From Symsagittifera roscoffensis (taxonomy: Eukaryota; Xenacoelomorpha; Acoela; Convolutidae), in contig NC_087064.1 of the NCBI RefSeq assembly GCF_963678635.1, positions 10,453,671-10,517,670 on the forward strand: a stretch of 64,000 nucleotides of DNA, written 5' to 3'. Of this stretch, positions 13,119 through 24,090 are shown piece after piece (within the stretch, counting starts at the first letter, position 1; each line of letters begins with the position of its first letter). The position numbers and the translations under genes were made by a program. The notes beneath the pieces are model-generated. The model was not told the DNA's origin. It saw nothing but the letters and a program-made list of their open reading frames with translations, and did no database searches.

Positions 13119-15394
13119 TACAAAACAAAATATTCCGAAATACTTGTCGAATACGACGAAGATTTCGATATGACCACGGAAAAAATAAAATACAATCCCT
13201 ATGTAACACATCAACCTATCAACGAAGGAGCACCATACATCCCAGTAAATCTTCATAAAAACGCAGGAAACTCTCGTGGAAAAGTAAAACCACAAGACAC
13301 TGAAAGCACACGATTACAAGAATTATCACTAATGAATAGTACAAATTTTGGCGCAATTTATTATGACATCCTCTTAGATGTGAAATTAGAATACACAATT
13401 AGTAGAATTTTTCAAGAAATGTCACTTTCCGAATTAGAAACACTACATCAATTATGTGATTCAGAAAGAACTCAGATTTTACAATCTTTGGCACTAGCAG
13501 TTCTAAAAATACCCTACGCAGCAGATTTGTTATCCGGAAATATATCAAACTTCATTGAATATGAAGGAAACATCTTATGGTTTTATACTTGCACCAAAAA
13601 AGTATCACCATTATATGTTTTTGAAGATAAACGCAGTTACAAACGAATTCCGATATTCTATAAAAATAAAGTACATTTTGTCGATAGACTTTCAAGACGA
13701 ACATTTTTTCGGAATACCGCAGTCCCATTGGATCAGAAAACAGCTACAATGTCGTACAATCAAACCCCGACGAAAAAAAGTGCTACCTACTTACACCATA
13801 CCCCACAATAATGCAACCATTAAAAAAAAATTTCACCCGAAAGTATTCGAGCTATTGCTCGCAGTCCCAACATCGATCTACAATCGATACGAATATATTC
13901 TAAATCAGATATACAACATCACATTAGTACACAACAATTTCAAGAACTGCTTACACAAATGGACACTATGCAACGACAATTGACAGATCAAAATTTAAGA
14001 AAACTTGCAGAAACCGCAGGATTTTTAGACATCTATACACAAGACTACAGCGGATTTTTAAAGTATATTAAGGACTACATATATTTAAACGGCGAAAAAT
14101 ATAGACTCCAAGATATCTCACCAATAAATATTTTTAGTTTCGTAACCTTAGAAAACGAAATCCTTGCCTTTCTAGGATGGCCATGTTACATCTTAGAAAG
14201 ATTGACTATATTATACGGTATGTTTCACTTTATTGGATTTCTTTTCTCATTACTAAAAGGAATTTATAACAAATGCGCAATACATACACAAGTAAACCGA
14301 CAAGCAAGCGTAGCACGCATATTATTTGCAGGATTTTTTGGAATATTTTCATCATCAAATAACAAAATACTCTTAGATGCACAAATCAAAGAATACAATC
14401 CAAAACTATCAACAAAACCGAACACATACGACGAATCACACAATAATACAAATATAATACCTACAGCACCACATTTACCAAATCTACATCATAACCATCC
14501 ATTGTCAATAGTTTCACGAAATTTTAGAAACCTATCAATCACAAACCCTCCAAACTTAAGATCAAATAACATACAAAGCCCCATTCAACATATAATGGAC
14601 AAATTGGATCACTTCATTGATCAAACTCCCACCCTGCCAATCTCCAAAACCCAATCCCCATTATCCCACTTTTTGTTTTTTCGCCACCTGATTCACCTCA
14701 AATTAACACATCATCAGGCATGAACTCTGACACTAACTCAGATGTCACATTTTTTCAAACTATATCACAGTTTAATAATTCCGAAATAGAAACCCCCGAT
14801 GAATTTGCAGATTCCGAACCATCCTCTTCTACCTATACTCCAGCCAGCTCTTCTACCTTTTCCAAACCCACCTTTCAACCTATTCAACACCAAACCCATT
14901 GTATATCACCATCCACTCCTTCTCACGTTTCCCAAGGAACCCCAACCTACTCCCGTTTAATTCTGAAAGATCAACAAACAACTCTCCCAACAACATCGAA
15001 ATTTCTGAAGAATTAGAAAACGTTATAACACTCCAACAACAGTTACAATACCCCCACGCTTTAGCAATTCATCAATTATCATCAACAATAACATCATCAC
15101 ATCCACCAACTCCCACATCAATTTCCGATTACACTCCATCATTTAGCCCAATCATCCATCTCAACAGAATCATCCACTGAGACTAACCGAACTTATAGAA
15201 TTTTTAAACGTAAATTCCTAAATCACCCGTTCCCATCCAAACCCGGAACCGCCCGAGAATATGTTAACCATCCAGACCACACCAATACTGCGAATTATCT
15301 TCAAGTAACCCTACCTTTATTTCTCCAATATACCTTAAATCAATCCGACCCTAACCCTGAACCACATAAGTTTGTAGATGAGTTTGTATTAATC
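13119..15394 (+). pseudogene. Array unit 7: ORF1/ORF2 segment
   Basis: Unit of 2276 bp. ORF1 is open 13170-13811 with one shifted end (a lost G in CCATTGGATCAG compared with CCATGTGGATCAG), then open 13959-14723 through both hydrophobic segments to the tail. ORF2 starts at ATG 14720 in an ATGA overlap. It is disturbed near 14950 (CTCCCGTTTAATT versus CTCCCCGTTTATT) and again by an extra T in TCATTTAGCCC. Units 7, 8 and 9 share many private variants, so they are the youngest part of the array. Confidence 0.8.
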
Positions 15395-17671
15395 TACAAA
15401 ACAAAATTTTCCGAAATATTTGTCGAATACGACGAAGATTTCGATATGACCACGGAAAAAATAAAATACAATCCCTATGCATCACATCAACCTATCAACG
15501 AAGGAACACCATACATCCCAGTAAATTTTCTTAAAAACGCAGGAAACTCTCGTGGAAAAGTAAAACCACAAGACTTTGAAAGCACACGATTACAAGAATT
15601 ATCACTAATGAATAGTACATATTTTGGTGCAATTTATTATGACATCCTCTTAGATATGAAATTAGAATACACAATTAGTAGAATTTTTCAAGAAATGTCA
15701 CTTTCCGAATTAGAAACACTACATCAATTATGTGATTCAGAAAGAACTCAGATTTTACAATCTTTGGCACTAGCAGTTCTAAAAATACCCTACGCATGAG
15801 ATTTGTTATCCGGAAATATATCAAACTTCATTGAATATGAAGGAAACATCTTATGGTTTTATACTTGCACCAAAAAAGTATCACCGTTATATGTTTTTGA
15901 AGATAAACGCTGCTACAAACGAATTTCGATTTTCTATAAAAATAAAGTACATTTTGTCGATACACTTTCAAGACGAACAAATTTTTGGGATACCGCAGTT
16001 CCACGTGGATCAGAAAACAAACACAACGTCGTACAATCAAACCCCGACGAAGAAAAGTACTACCTACTTACACCATACCCCACAATAATGCAACCATTAA
16101 AAAAGTTTTCACCCGAAAGTATTCGAGCTATTGCTCGCAGTCCCAACATCGATCTACAATCGATACGAATATATTCTAAATCAGATATACAACATCACAT
16201 TCGTACACAACAATTTCAAGAACTACTAACACAAATGGACACTATACAACGACAATCGATAGATCAAAATTTAAGAAAACTTGCAGAAACCGCAGGATTT
16301 TTAGGCATCTATACACAAGACTACAGCGGATTTTTTAAAGATATTAAGGACTACATATATTTAAGCGGCGTAAAATATAGACTCCAAGATATCTCACCAA
16401 TAAATATTTTTAGTTTCGTAACCTTAGAAAAAGAAATCCTTACCTTTCTAGAATGGCCATATTACATCTTAGAAAGATTGACTATATTATACGCTATGTT
16501 TCACTTTATTGGATTTCTTTTCTCATTACTAAAAGGAATCTATAACAAATGCGCAATAAATACACAAGTAAACCGACAATCAAGCGTAGCACGCATATTA
16601 TTTGCAGGATTTTTTGGAATATTTTCATCATCAAATAACAAAATACTCTTAGATGCACAAATCAAAGAATACAATACAAAACTATCAACAAAACCGAACA
16701 CATACGACGTTTCACACAATAATACAAATATAATACCTACAGCACCACATTTACCAAATCTACATCATAACCATCCATTGTCAATAGTTTCACGAAATTT
16801 TAGAAACCTATCAATCACAAACCCTCCAAACTTAAGATCAAATAACATACAAAGCCCCATTCAACATATAATGGACAAATTGGATCACTTCATCGATCAA
16901 ACTCCCACCCTGCCAATCTCCAAAACCCAATCCCCATTATCCCACTTTTTGTTTTTTCGCCACCTGATTCACCTCAAATTAACACATCATCAGGCATGAA
17001 CTCTGACACTAACTCAGATGTCACATTTTTTCAAACTATATCACAGTTTAATAATTCCGAAATAGAAACCCCCGATGAATTTGCAGATTCCGAACCATCC
17101 TCTTCTACCTATACTCCAGCCAGCTCTTCTACCTTTTCCAAACCCACCTTTCAACCTATTCAACACCAAACCCATTGTATATCACTATCCACTCCTTCTC
17201 ACGTTTCCCAAGGAACCCCAACCTACTCCCCGTTTATTTCTGAAAGATCAACAAACAACTCTCCCAACAACATCGAAATTTCTGAAGAATTAGAAAACGT
17301 TATAACACTCCAACAACAGTTACAATACCCCCACGCTTTAGCAATTCATCAATTATCATCAACAATAACATCATCACATCCACCAACTCCCACATCAATT
17401 TCCGATTACACTCCATCATTTAGCCCAATCATCCATATCAACAGAATCATCCACTGAGACTAACCGAACTTATAGAACTTTTAAACGTAAATTCCTAAAT
17501 CACCCGTTCCCATCCAAACCCGGAACCGCCCGAGAATATGTTAACCATCCAGACCACACCAATACTGCGAATTATCTTCAAGTAACCCTACCTTTATTTC
17601 CTCAATATACAATAAATCAATCCGACCCTAACCCTGAACCACATAAGTTTGTAGATGAGTTTGTATTAATC
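15395..17671 (+). pseudogene. Array unit 8: ORF1/ORF2 segment with a unit-4-like block
   Basis: Unit of 2277 bp. Most of it matches units 7 and 9, but from about 15789 to 16087 it matches unit 4 instead, including the TGA nonsense codon at 15797 and the variants ACAAATTTTTGGG and GAAAACAAACACAAC. After that stop ORF1 is open 15803-16999 (398 codons). ORF2 is 16996-17457, in an ATGA overlap, ending in a shifted frame caused by the extra T in TCATTTAGCCC. Confidence 0.82.
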
Positions 17672-19276
17672 TACAAAACAAAATTTTCCGAAATATTTGT
17701 CGAATACGACGAAGATTTCGATATGACCACGGAAAAAATAAAATACAATCCCTATGCAACACATCAACCTATCAACGAAGGAACAGCATACATCCCAGTA
17801 AATTTTCTTAAAAACGCAGGAAACTCTCGTGGAAAAGTAAAACCACAAGACTTTGAAAGCACACGATTACAAGAATTATCACTAATGAATAGTACATATT
17901 TTGGTGCAATTTATTATGACATCCTCTTAGATATGAAATTAGAATACACAATTAGTAGAATTTTTCAAGAAATGTCACTTTCCGAATTAGAAACACTACA
18001 TCATTTATGTGATTCAGAAAGAACTCAGATTTTACAATCTTTGGCACTAGCAGTTCTAAAAATACCCTACGCAGCAGATTTGTTATCCGGAAATATATCA
18101 AACTTCATTGAATATGAAGGAAACATCTTATGGTTTTATACTTGCACCAAAAAAGTATCACCATTATATGTTTTTGAAGATAAACGCAGTTACAAACGAG
18201 TTCCGATATTCTATAAAAATAAAGTACATTTTGTCGATAGACTTTCAAGACGAACATATTTTTGGAATACCGCAGTCCCATGTGGATCAGAAAACAGCCA
18301 CAACGTCGTACAATCAAACCCCGATGAAGAAAAGTGCTACCTACTTACACCATACCCCACAATAATGCAACCATTAAAAAAGTTTTCACCCGAAAGTATT
18401 CGAGCTATTGCTCGCAGTCCCAACCTCGATCTACAATCGATACGAATATATTCTAAATCAGATATACAACATCACATTCGTACACAACAATTTCAAGAAC
18501 TACTAACACAAATGGACACTATACAACGACAATCGATAGATCAAAATTTAAGAAAACTTGCAGAAACCGCAGGATTTTTAGGCATCTATACACAAGACTA
18601 CAGCGGATTTTTTAAGGATATTAAGGACTACATATATTTAAACGGCGTAAAATATAGACTACAAGATATCTCACCAATAAATATTTCTAGTTTTGTAACC
18701 TTAGAAAACGAAATCCTTACCTTTCTAGAATGGCCATATTACATCTTAGAAAGATTGACTATATTATACGCTATGTTTCACTTTATTGGATTTCTTTTCT
18801 CATTACTAAAAGGAATATATAACAAATGCGCAATAAATACACAAGTAAACCGACAATCAAGCGTAGCACGCATATTATTTGCAGGATTTTTTGGAATATT
18901 TTCATCATCAAATAACAAAATACTCTTAGATGCACAAATCAAAGAATACAATACAAAACTATCAACAAAACCGAACACATACGACGATTCACACAATAAT
19001 ACAAATATAATACCTACAGCACCACTTTTACCAAATCTACATCATAACCATCCATTGTCAATAGTTTCACGAAATTTTAGAAACCTATCAATCACAAACC
19101 CTCCAAACTTAAGATCAAATAACATACAAAGCCCCATTCAACATATAATGGACAAATTGGATCACTTCATCGATCAAACTCCCACCCTGCCAATCTCCAA
19201 AACCCAATCCCCATTATCCCACTTTTTGTTTTTTTGCCATCTGATTCACCTCAAATTAACACATCATCAGGCATGA
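17672..19276 (+). pseudogene. Array unit 9, ORF1 part: longest open glycoprotein-like copy
   Basis: The ORF1 segment of the last unit is open from 17723 to the TGA at 19274-19276 (517 codons), the longest uninterrupted copy. Visible layout: an ectodomain-like region with motifs such as YFGAIYYDI and NILWFYTCTKK, then a hydrophobic segment around residues 330-365 (WPYYILERLTIL through FIGFLFSLL), a basic stretch with NRQSSVAR, a second hydrophobic segment (LFAGFFGIFSSS), and a ~120-residue Asn/Pro/His-rich tail. The order fits the membrane-anchored C-terminal part of a viral envelope glycoprotein. It is a fragment without its own N-terminus or signal peptide, so it is non-functional as it stands. 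The viral family is not certain. Confidence 0.65.
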
Positions 19277-20535
19277 ACTCTGACACTAACTCAGATGTCA
19301 CATTTTTTCAAACTATATCACAGTTTATTAATTCCGAAATAGAAACCCCCGATGAATTTGCAGATTCCGAACCATCCTCTTCTACCTATATTCCAGCCAG
19401 CTCTTCTACCTTTTCCAAACCCACCTTTCAACCTATTCAACACCAAACCCATTGTATATCACTATCCACTCCTTCTCACGTTTCCCAAGGAACCCCAACC
19501 TACTCCCCGTTTATTTCTGAAAGATCAACAATTAACTCTCCCAACAACATCAAAATTTCTGAAGAATTAGAAAACTTTATAACACTCCAACAACAGTTAC
19601 AATACCCCCACGCTTTAGCAATTCATCAATTATCATCAACAATAACATCATCACATCCACCAACTCCCACATCAATTTCCGATTACACTCCATCATTTAG
19701 CCCAATCATCCATATCAACAGAATCATCCACTAAGACTAACCGAGCTTATAGAACTTTTAAACGTAAATTCCCAAATCACCCGTTCCCATCCAAACCCGG
19801 AACCGCCCGAGAATATGTTAACCATCCAGACCGCACCAATACTGCGAATTATCTTCAAGTAACCCTACCTTTATTTCCTCAATATAAATCAATCCGACCC
19901 TAACCCTGAACCACATAATGCTGTAGATGAACTTGTATTAATCCCCACACTTCATTGGACCGCTTATTACAATTATACTAATCCCCTTGCTTTACCACTC
20001 CATAACACCACACAAGATTTTGAAAGAAATAAGAGCGAATTATTTAGACTAATCACGTCACTAACACCCCGACAATTTACATACAAAGGATTTAAAAAAT
20101 TACTAAAAACATTCACTGCACCCCGAGCTAACGACTATTCAATTGAATATTATGATCATAACATCATCAGACCTAACCAAGATCAATTTCTTGACGATGA
20201 TCAGTTTGCCAACCCACAATTAACAGAAAAAATTTTCATTAAAACATGCTTCTTATTCACACTTAGCATACTAGATAAAAAGCATGACCACATTATCTCA
20301 GAAGCATTATCCGATTTTCAAGCATACACATCATCTTATGAAAAATTTTAAAAATTTTCACCAACCTTTCATTTTCTTACACCAAAAGAACGTGATTTGC
20401 ACTTTTCACACGACATCATGTTGAGAACTAAGCAAACACACACCTACACTTATTATCATTTTATACAGAATCATTTTCATTTACACACACCATCACGACA
20501 ATCCCACCACAGGTTTCAATTCATCAATTCTTAAT
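19273..20535 (+). pseudogene. ORF2, the only copy with its C-terminal half (nucleoprotein-like?)
   Basis: ORF2 starts at ATG 19273, overlapping the ORF1 stop by ATGA. The first half is Ser/Thr/Pro-rich followed by a basic patch. It is broken by an extra T near 19697 and a short deletion near 19885. From 19944 onward the sequence is unique in the window: TAYYNYTNPLAL, a segment with SELFRLITSLTPRQF, and FIKTCFLFTLSI. An in-frame TAA at 20349 is followed by more open sequence in the same frame to TAA 20533-20535 (HDIMLRTKQTH). The position just behind a glycoprotein and the mixed helical composition would suit a nucleoprotein or phosphoprotein of an RNA virus. That is inference, and I do not recognise a defining motif. 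Confidence 0.45.
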
Positions 20536-20615
20536 ACACCTCACCGTTTTTCCTAAATTTCACATTTTGTATTAAAAATACAAAACTTCAAGGCATCCTC
20601 CGGAATTACGACCCA

Positions 20616-20951
20616 ATGACCCATATGTATATATTCTGTCCCCTCACCAAGACCTTCAACGAAGATGAATCCCGACCCCTAATAGTCCCGCATGAATATA
20701 TTCAACCTATAGAAATACCCATTTTAGAATTCATTCACAATACTAGATATAATCACAAAATTTACAATCTACTTCAGTACACACCTCAAGAATTTGCAGT
20801 AGGCACTGAAGAACTAAAAACCATTAAAGCACTTCAATTGCTTTGGCCACTGCTTCAAACTAAAAACATCATTCGCATATTAGCAAAATTACTAATCACA
20901 TCAGATGCTATTCACGATGTTTTCCCTCATGGCTTCTTTCCCAATGATTAG
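20616..20951 (+). CDS. ORF3, 111 codons, unknown (virus-like locus)
   Basis: Open frame starting MTHMYIFCPLTKTF and ending HGFFPND, 80 bp after the end of ORF2. It has no internal defects and shares the AC-rich base composition of ORF1/ORF2. The predicted protein is helix-rich with Leu-rich stretches (LQLLWPLLQT, IIRILAKLLI) and no signal peptide. It may be the next gene of the same integrated virus-like element or its fragment. I do not recognise the family. Same strand and close spacing are the main support for it being real. Confidence 0.4.
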   Translation: MTHMYIFCPLTKTFNEDESRPLIVPHEYIQPIEIPILEFIHNTRYNHKIYNLLQYTPQEFAVGTEELKTIKALQLLWPLLQTKNIIRILAKLLITSDAIHDVFPHGFFPND

Positions 20952-20991
20952 TTAAGTATGAATTCAAAAATTTAAAATAAACCACTTCAAA

Positions 20992-21165
20992 ATGAAACTA
21001 ACCATTCTTTATAAATATTTTATATTTTCTTTAGTCTTCACACCACGATCACCTACAAACAAGACAAAACAAATAAAAACACAAACTCTTTTATTCATAA
21101 TAAACTCTATTAAACCTTCAGCACTAAATGATGCAGTAAATTTCATAATCAAAGTAGTAAATTAA
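20992..21165 (+). CDS. Small ORF with signal-peptide-like start, 57 codons
   Basis: Starts MKLTILYKYFIFSLVF, a short basic N-terminus followed by a hydrophobic core, which looks like a signal peptide or anchor. It then becomes Lys/Asn-rich and ends at TAA 21163. It lies 40 bp behind ORF3 on the same strand. It may be the beginning of a further virus-like membrane protein cut short by decay, or chance. Confidence 0.25.
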   Translation: MKLTILYKYFIFSLVFTPRSPTNKTKQIKTQTLLFIINSIKPSALNDAVNFIIKVVN

Positions 21166-21789
21166 TCTATAAATAATTTCCCTAAAATGTAGTAAAATTA
21201 AATACAATGAAAATCAATTTATAATTTCAGAACCCCACAAAGCAGCAAATTTCAAATTCTAAGTAGTAAATTTATACAAAGAAGAAAGCAGTACTAACTT
21301 TTTTATAACTTCTATTCACTCGCACAAGAATTCTATCCCAAATTTCACAGCTTGCCTACGAAGAATTGTTTAAATTAATGAACTCAAATTTTAACTTTCA
21401 CTAAAAATAACTCAAACGAGCGATAACAAGTTTCAAACTTTCCTTTAACCCGGTTGGAAATGAATTATATAATAACCCAAACTAACCAACGTAGCTTACT
21501 AAACACCATAAACTACAAACTAACAGCATGACTAAGAAAAGAAAAACCACGGTACCCAAACTGGATTAGACCAGCTTAAAATTGGATAATTTATTCTTTT
21601 GAAGACTATTACCAAGTCTGAGAAAGAAATAATAAAACAACAAAAACTCGCAAGACAAACCCAAACCAAAAACAATTTGATTTTTGAAAAAAGGACACAA
21701 CCAAAGTAACAAAAGAAAAACCAGAGATAATATAACATAAAACGTTAGCACAAAATAGGAGCCCTCAAAAAACTAGCATGAAATCATAC
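21166..21789. other. AT-rich intergenic stretch
   Basis: No gene recognised. The motif GCAGTAAATTTCA or close variants recurs around 21130-21270 (AGTAGTAAATT, GCAGCAAATTTCA), a weak degenerate repeat. Confidence 0.4.
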
Positions 21790-21885
21790 CCTCACTCCTG
21801 GCCTAACCCACCAGAGAGGACGATCTGAGCATGCTCTTGAGACGGCCTAACCCACCGTGCTACACCAACGCTTTGTGACTAAACT
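21790..21885 (-). repeat. Possible tRNA-derived SINE fragment
   Basis: On the minus strand the sequence TAGCACGGTGGGTTAGGC resembles a polymerase III A-box of tRNA-derived SINEs. The 13-mer GGCCTAACCCACC occurs twice (21800-21812 and 21844-21856). A clear B-box is not seen, so the assignment is weak. Confidence 0.3.
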
Positions 21886-21930
21886 ATGTTTTTGACAAGA
21901 GGTACTCAAGAGTGAGTAACTCTTAAAAAT

Positions 21931-22130
21931 NNNNNNNNNNNNNNNNNNNNNNNNNNNNNNNNNNNNNNNNNNNNNNNNNNNNNNNNNNNNNNNNNNNNNN
22001 NNNNNNNNNNNNNNNNNNNNNNNNNNNNNNNNNNNNNNNNNNNNNNNNNNNNNNNNNNNNNNNNNNNNNNNNNNNNNNNNNNNNNNNNNNNNNNNNNNNN
22101 NNNNNNNNNNNNNNNNNNNNNNNNNNNNNN
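21931..22130. other. Assembly gap (200 N)
   Basis: Exactly 200 undetermined bases directly before the 5' long repeat of the BEL/Pao element. It hides the left flank and target duplication of that element. Confidence 0.99.
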
Positions 22131-22132
22131 CT

Positions 22133-23316
22133 TGTTCGCGCTTAAATTAATCTTAAATTAATGACGTCATTATAGCGCGAAAGTGAAAAAGCTAAAATTA
22201 GATTTGCTTAGACAAAAGGCCTTGAAAACTACTGGTTTGTCCGATTAAGGTCAGTTTGCCATCAAAATGTTTATAGATTTTTGAGATGGTTGGAAACCGT
22301 ATTGCTAAAAATATTAACCGAAAAATGTTTAACCGATATTACTTATTCTATATATTATCTGTTGAATTGCCGATAATTTACAGATATTGAAGCAGGTTTT
22401 TGTAAGGTCTTACAGGATACGAGACAGCGGCACACCCCTCTCATTGAAAATGACTCCTCATCGAAAATGATGAAAAATGAAACTTAAACTCCCATTCACT
22501 GCAAATTATGGAGCGCATACAAAATAGCAATATGCAAGATATATTGTAGTAAAAAATATCGACTTGCAAGATATTCAATTTTAAAATATCGAGGTATTCC
22601 CTTCCGAAATTTCTCGAGGGGGCGGGTTTTCAAAAAAAAAATGAAAATTTTCTCGACCTTTTTTTAGGTCGACCAAATTGATTTTCTGAGCTCTCCCAAA
22701 CCTTTATAAGACCCTAAATTCACCCAAATTAGCGCGTTTCTCCTCAAAATTAGTAAAAGTTGGCGCCTTTAGAAAAATTTTATGGTCAGTCAGCCAAAAA
22801 TGTACATCTCAAAATAGTTACAGGGGGAACCCTTGGGTCGCCAGGGGGTCAAATCCCTAAAGAGAAGGGGCGTACGACCCCCTCAAATCCGCTACTGCTT
22901 TGCTCCTTTTTTGATATCCCCCATCAAAGTTTTATCCGCCACCCGAACCTGAGAGATAGCCAACCAGAACCCAATTCTACTTGGTTTGCCCATCTCAAAC
23001 AGCTAAGTAACTTGAGCCGAACGGCCTCGAGACAACTCATCGCCTCTTTAGCTTATCCATTCACACAACTTCACTCATTGCATGAGAGAGCGAGCCAAAT
23101 TCGCTTTTGATAAAGTCAACACTCTCAAGCAGGTTTTGACAGGAGAGAGCGGATACAATAATCTCCCGAAGCCAACCCCCCAAGGGCCAGTTAGACAAAG
23201 CAGGCACCCAAGTTGGGGCTGTCCCGGACACAAAAGACATCCGTTTTTTGTGAACATCCATATTGGAGGTGGAAGTGAATAGTGAGACGGATGAACTTTT
23301 GGAGGGAGACCTGATT
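22133..23316 (+). repeat. 5' long terminal repeat of BEL/Pao element
   Basis: Begins TGTTCGCGCTTAAATT and matches 31461-32643 to the word GACCTGATT, where the copies diverge. About ten differences are visible over 1.18 kb, including ACGTC/ACCTC, an AC insertion in GAGACAGCGG, and AATGTACA/AATGGACA. The exact right end is uncertain because no CA terminus and no clear primer site follow; the other copy may be truncated. Confidence 0.75.
22640..22900 (+). repeat. Dispersed repeat nested in the LTR
   Basis: The stretch with GGTCGACCAAATTGATTTTC, GGCGCCTTTAGAAAA, TCAGTCAGCCAAAAATG and CTCAAAATAGT recurs at 31980-32240 (other LTR), 52319-52600, 55622-55905 and, reversed, at 61331-61595. Its outer end here is TCCGCTACTG. 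It is an interspersed repeat family embedded in the BEL LTR. Confidence 0.7.
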
Positions 23317-24090
23317 GTGGATTGTGGACATCCATTTTTTCTCAACACGCGAAGTTTTCTGTGGATTTTGGAATCTACCGGTGAACGCCTCTACAAAACT
23401 TGTAAGACTAAATAACCAAAACTTTATCCATTTGTGCTAAATTGCTGATTTGATGCTTTAAATTCTGATACGAGGTTTTTTGATGGCAAAATCGTAACCA
23501 CCAATTTTTCTCGATACCAAAACCTGATCAGAAAATTTTCTGTGGGTTTGGGAAAAAACCGGCCTCATAAACCTTAATTACGTTATCCTAACACCATGTT
23601 TGTAAGTTCAACACCGTATCGAAAAAAAAGGCCAAAAAAATTTTGAAAAAAAAAATTGAAAATTTTTGATTTTTTTTCCAAAATTTTGAAGTTTTGCAAA
23701 TTATTCAGCAAAACGCCTAGTTTCATACTAATTTAATTTAAACGACCGAGTCGAGTTTTTTGCCCCAAGTTTTGGACTTTTAAAAAAAAAATTCAAAATT
23801 TCGCAAACGCATCTGGTTATTGTTGGAACTTGAACCGTTGGGTGAAAACTTAGAAAAAAATTTTCGGAAAAAAATTCGAAAAAAAAAATTCGGAAAAAAA
23901 ATCCGAAATTTTCGAAAAAAAAAATTCTGAAAAAACGCCGTATTTATTCTTGAAACGTGGTGCAGCTAACTAAACTAGTTCAATTGGATAAAAGTAGCCG
24001 TAGTCGAGGCGGTTTGCTTGATTCCCTTCCTCTAATGTTGATTTAATTCACTAAATATTCATACTAGCTGCTAGCTCGCTGCACCACGCT
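23317..24090. other. Untranslated leader of BEL element, A/T homopolymer rich
   Basis: Contains many AAAAAAA/TTTTTTT tracts and CGAAAAAAAATTC-like words (23620-23940). The motif CGTGGTGCAGC at about 23947 returns inverted as GCTGCACCACG at about 24079, making a potential 130-bp stem-loop just before the next ORF. No primer binding site was identified with confidence. Confidence 0.4.

Larger units (their letters stand above)
1137..19943 (+). repeat. Tandem array of nine ~2.27 kb units spanning two genes
   Basis: Units start at the word TACAAAAC at 1137, 4050, 6326, 8576, 10850, 13119, 15395 and 17672; a further truncated unit starts at about 2749. Full-length periods are 2250-2277 bp. Each unit runs from the middle of glycoprotein-like ORF1, through its C-terminus, an ATGA overlap, and the N-terminal half of ORF2. 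At every internal junction ORF2 sequence ending GTATTAATC joins ORF1 sequence starting TACAAAAC. The unbroken versions of those two places survive only at the left edge (1130s) and the right edge (19940s). The array therefore arose by amplification of one segment of an originally single-copy two-gene locus. Confidence 0.9.

Noticed and set aside
20336..20356. TATGAAAAATTTT resembling a negative-strand virus gene-end signal
   Set aside because: It falls within the readable ORF2 frame and such A-rich words are common here; no partner gene-start signal was found.
22760..23348. Open frames of 66-116 codons in both orientations, repeated at 32087-32609
   Set aside because: They lie inside the BEL long terminal repeats, have no recognisable protein character and overlap on opposite strands.
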